From an uncultured Pseudomonadota bacterium (GTDB taxonomy: Bacteria > Pseudomonadota > Gammaproteobacteria > Burkholderiales > SG8-39), in NCBI GenBank assembly GCA_903834835.1, contig CAILKO010000023.1:1-64000 (forward strand): a stretch of 64,000 nucleotides of DNA. Reading direction: 5' to 3'. Below are positions 63,095 to 64,000 of the stretch, piece after piece. Each line of letters opens with the position of its first letter. Position 1 is the first letter of the stretch. Below the pieces are notes generated by a model that was given only the letters and a program-made list of their open reading frames with translations, did not search any database and was not told the DNA's origin. Both the position numbers and the translations under genes were made by a program.

Positions 63095-63813
63095 AGTTCC
63101 TGAAGCTCCCTGAGTATGGTCCTGGAATGGAGTGGCCTTTCCCCGAGCCTGTGGCCGATCAGATTGCGCATCAGAAGCATCGATTCCTCGCGCGTCTCCG
63201 CCCGACTAAAGTCCTCGCGTGCGATATCCAGCAGAGTTTGCCCGCTTACCGTCAATGATGCATCGGGGTGGGGAAGCGCCATCTTCATCGGCCCGGATTC
63301 CGGATCGTACAGGTACCTGCACTCCGGCTGAACCGGAATATCACCGCCGGCTTCCCTGATCAACACCATCGCATACCCCAGTTCCTCGAGCAGCTTTTTC
63401 TCGAAATTCCGGAGAACCACCGAGAGATGCTCGGCGCCGGAAAGCCGCTGTAGCGCGATCGCGTAGGCATCGTAGAGGGCTTCGTGCGGATCGTTGCGCG
63501 GCAAAAGACGCAGAAGCAGTTCATTCAGATAGAAGGCGCAGATCAGTGCCTGCCCCTTCAGAGGCACAGCCCCTCCTTGCCACTCCGCGTTCAAGAGCGT
63601 CGCAAGCTCTCCAGAACCGCTCCAGCTGAGCCGCAAGGGAAAAAAAGCCAGCAACATGCCTCGCAGCGCCGAACGCGGGCGTCGCGCCCCCTTTGCCAGC
63701 AACGCTACCCGCCCATGCTCGCTGGAAATAGCCTCTACGATAAGACTCGTCTCCTTGTAGGGATACGTGTGCAGGACGTAGCAGGGATTCAGATCGACAC
63801 GCCGTGCTGCCAA
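63091..63813 (-). CDS. recO: DNA repair protein RecO
   Basis: A 240-residue RecO: N-terminal OB-fold (YVLHTYPYKETSLIVEAISSEHGRVALLAKGARRPRSALRG), then the helical domain (LICAFYLNELLLRLLPRNDPHEALYDAY). It loads RecA with RecR/RecF. The start must be TTG at 63813, since the era stop TGA is in frame only two codons upstream. Confidence 0.94.
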   Translation of the reverse strand: MAARRVDLNPCYVLHTYPYKETSLIVEAISSEHGRVALLAKGARRPRSALRGMLLAFFPLRLSWSGSGELATLLNAEWQGGAVPLKGQALICAFYLNELLLRLLPRNDPHEALYDAYAIALQRLSGAEHLSVVLRNFEKKLLEELGYAMVLIREAGGDIPVQPECRYLYDPESGPMKMALPHPDASLTVSGQTLLDIAREDFSRAETREESMLLMRNLIGHRLGERPLHSRTILRELQEL

Positions 63814-63819
63814 TTGGGA

Positions 63820-64000
63820 TCACCCGTGACCGAACTGAGCCAGAATCCGCGCATCGTCGGTCCAGCCTTTCCGCACCTTCACCCAGACCGACAGAAAGAC
63901 CTTCCCGCCGAACAGACGCTCCATATCCTCACGCGCAAGCTCCGCGATGCGCTTGAGCTTTTCGCCACCGGAACCGATCACAATTGACTTCTGGCTGTCT
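63820..64000 (-). CDS. era: GTPase Era, C-terminal part (runs off the window)
   Basis: The final 59 codons of era are present: SQKSIVIGSGGEKLKRIAELARED is the KH-domain G-x-G-G loop that binds 16S rRNA, and the end reads VWVKVRKGWTDDARILAQFGHG. The GTPase domain lies beyond the right edge. The gene precedes recO by 6 bases, as in many Proteobacteria. Confidence 0.93.
   Translation of the reverse strand, partial: DSQKSIVIGSGGEKLKRIAELAREDMERLFGGKVFLSVWVKVRKGWTDDARILAQFGHG

Overview
This is a GC-rich chromosomal window with short intergenic gaps and many 4-base start/stop overlaps. The best reading is a Betaproteobacterium, perhaps Burkholderiales-like. Support comes from the block ygfZ-mltG-tmk-holB with an ankyrin gene after it, a DUF4936 gene beside ygfZ, the order era-recO-pdxJ-acpS-nagZ, uvrC-pgsA followed by tRNA genes, and three Bug-type solute-receptor genes without their TctA/TctB permeases. 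One dissenting signal is elongation factor P, whose sequence looks closer to the lysine-type (alphaproteobacterial-like) EF-P group but carries arginine at the loop tip.

Layout. 1-8.2 kb: a catabolic cluster (amidohydrolase, luciferase-like oxidoreductase, MFS carrier, small monooxygenase, thiolase-fold protein plus DUF35 partner, family III CoA-transferase, Bug receptor). 8.4-10.9 kb: DUF2062, TerC and a double universal-stress protein. 11-13.9 kb: a GST remnant, a cyanophycin-synthetase-like ATP-grasp protein with a decayed Mur-ligase part, and a cupin. 13.9-22.2 kb: a two-subunit molybdenum hydroxylase, HigBA, another Bug receptor, an EamA exporter, a Rieske oxygenase, a nucleotidyltransferase with a 58-residue partner, and an enoyl-CoA hydratase-like protein. 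22.3-28.4 kb: DagK-PAP2-TerC, an alpha/beta hydrolase with an NTF2-like protein, MFS, TspO and VapBC.

28.4-36.0 kb is an envelope and metal-stress island. A bufferin-type peptide operon (precursor, MNIO maturase, DUF2063 partner, DoxX) is divergent from an ECF sigma factor and its NrsF anti-sigma factor. The shared promoter region holds two back-to-back copies of GTAACC-N16-CGAA. DUF547, a CpxP/Spy-like protein and a response regulator/histidine kinase pair follow. 36.0-40.7 kb is an aromatic-degradation operon (FAD monooxygenase, C-C hydrolase, SMP-30 protein, Bug receptor).

40.9-64.0 kb is mostly housekeeping: a PilB/GspE-like ATPase with an HDOD protein, tadA and an L,D-transpeptidase, mtnA with an aldolase/dehydrogenase fusion, NRDE-DUF4936-ygfZ, mltG-tmk-holB, an ankyrin protein, DUF1178, tRNA-Leu, a two-gene sulfur-dioxygenase-like pair, tRNA-Cys, tRNA-Gly, pgsA, uvrC, efp, nagZ, acpS, pdxJ, recO and the 3' end of era.

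The main signal not explained by gene annotation is a dispersed palindrome, ATAGTAAC-N6-GTTACTAT. It occurs six times between 0.1 and 44.8 kb, always next to gene ends or starts, with partly conserved asymmetric flanks. It may be the operator of a regulator encoded elsewhere or a short REP-like repeat.
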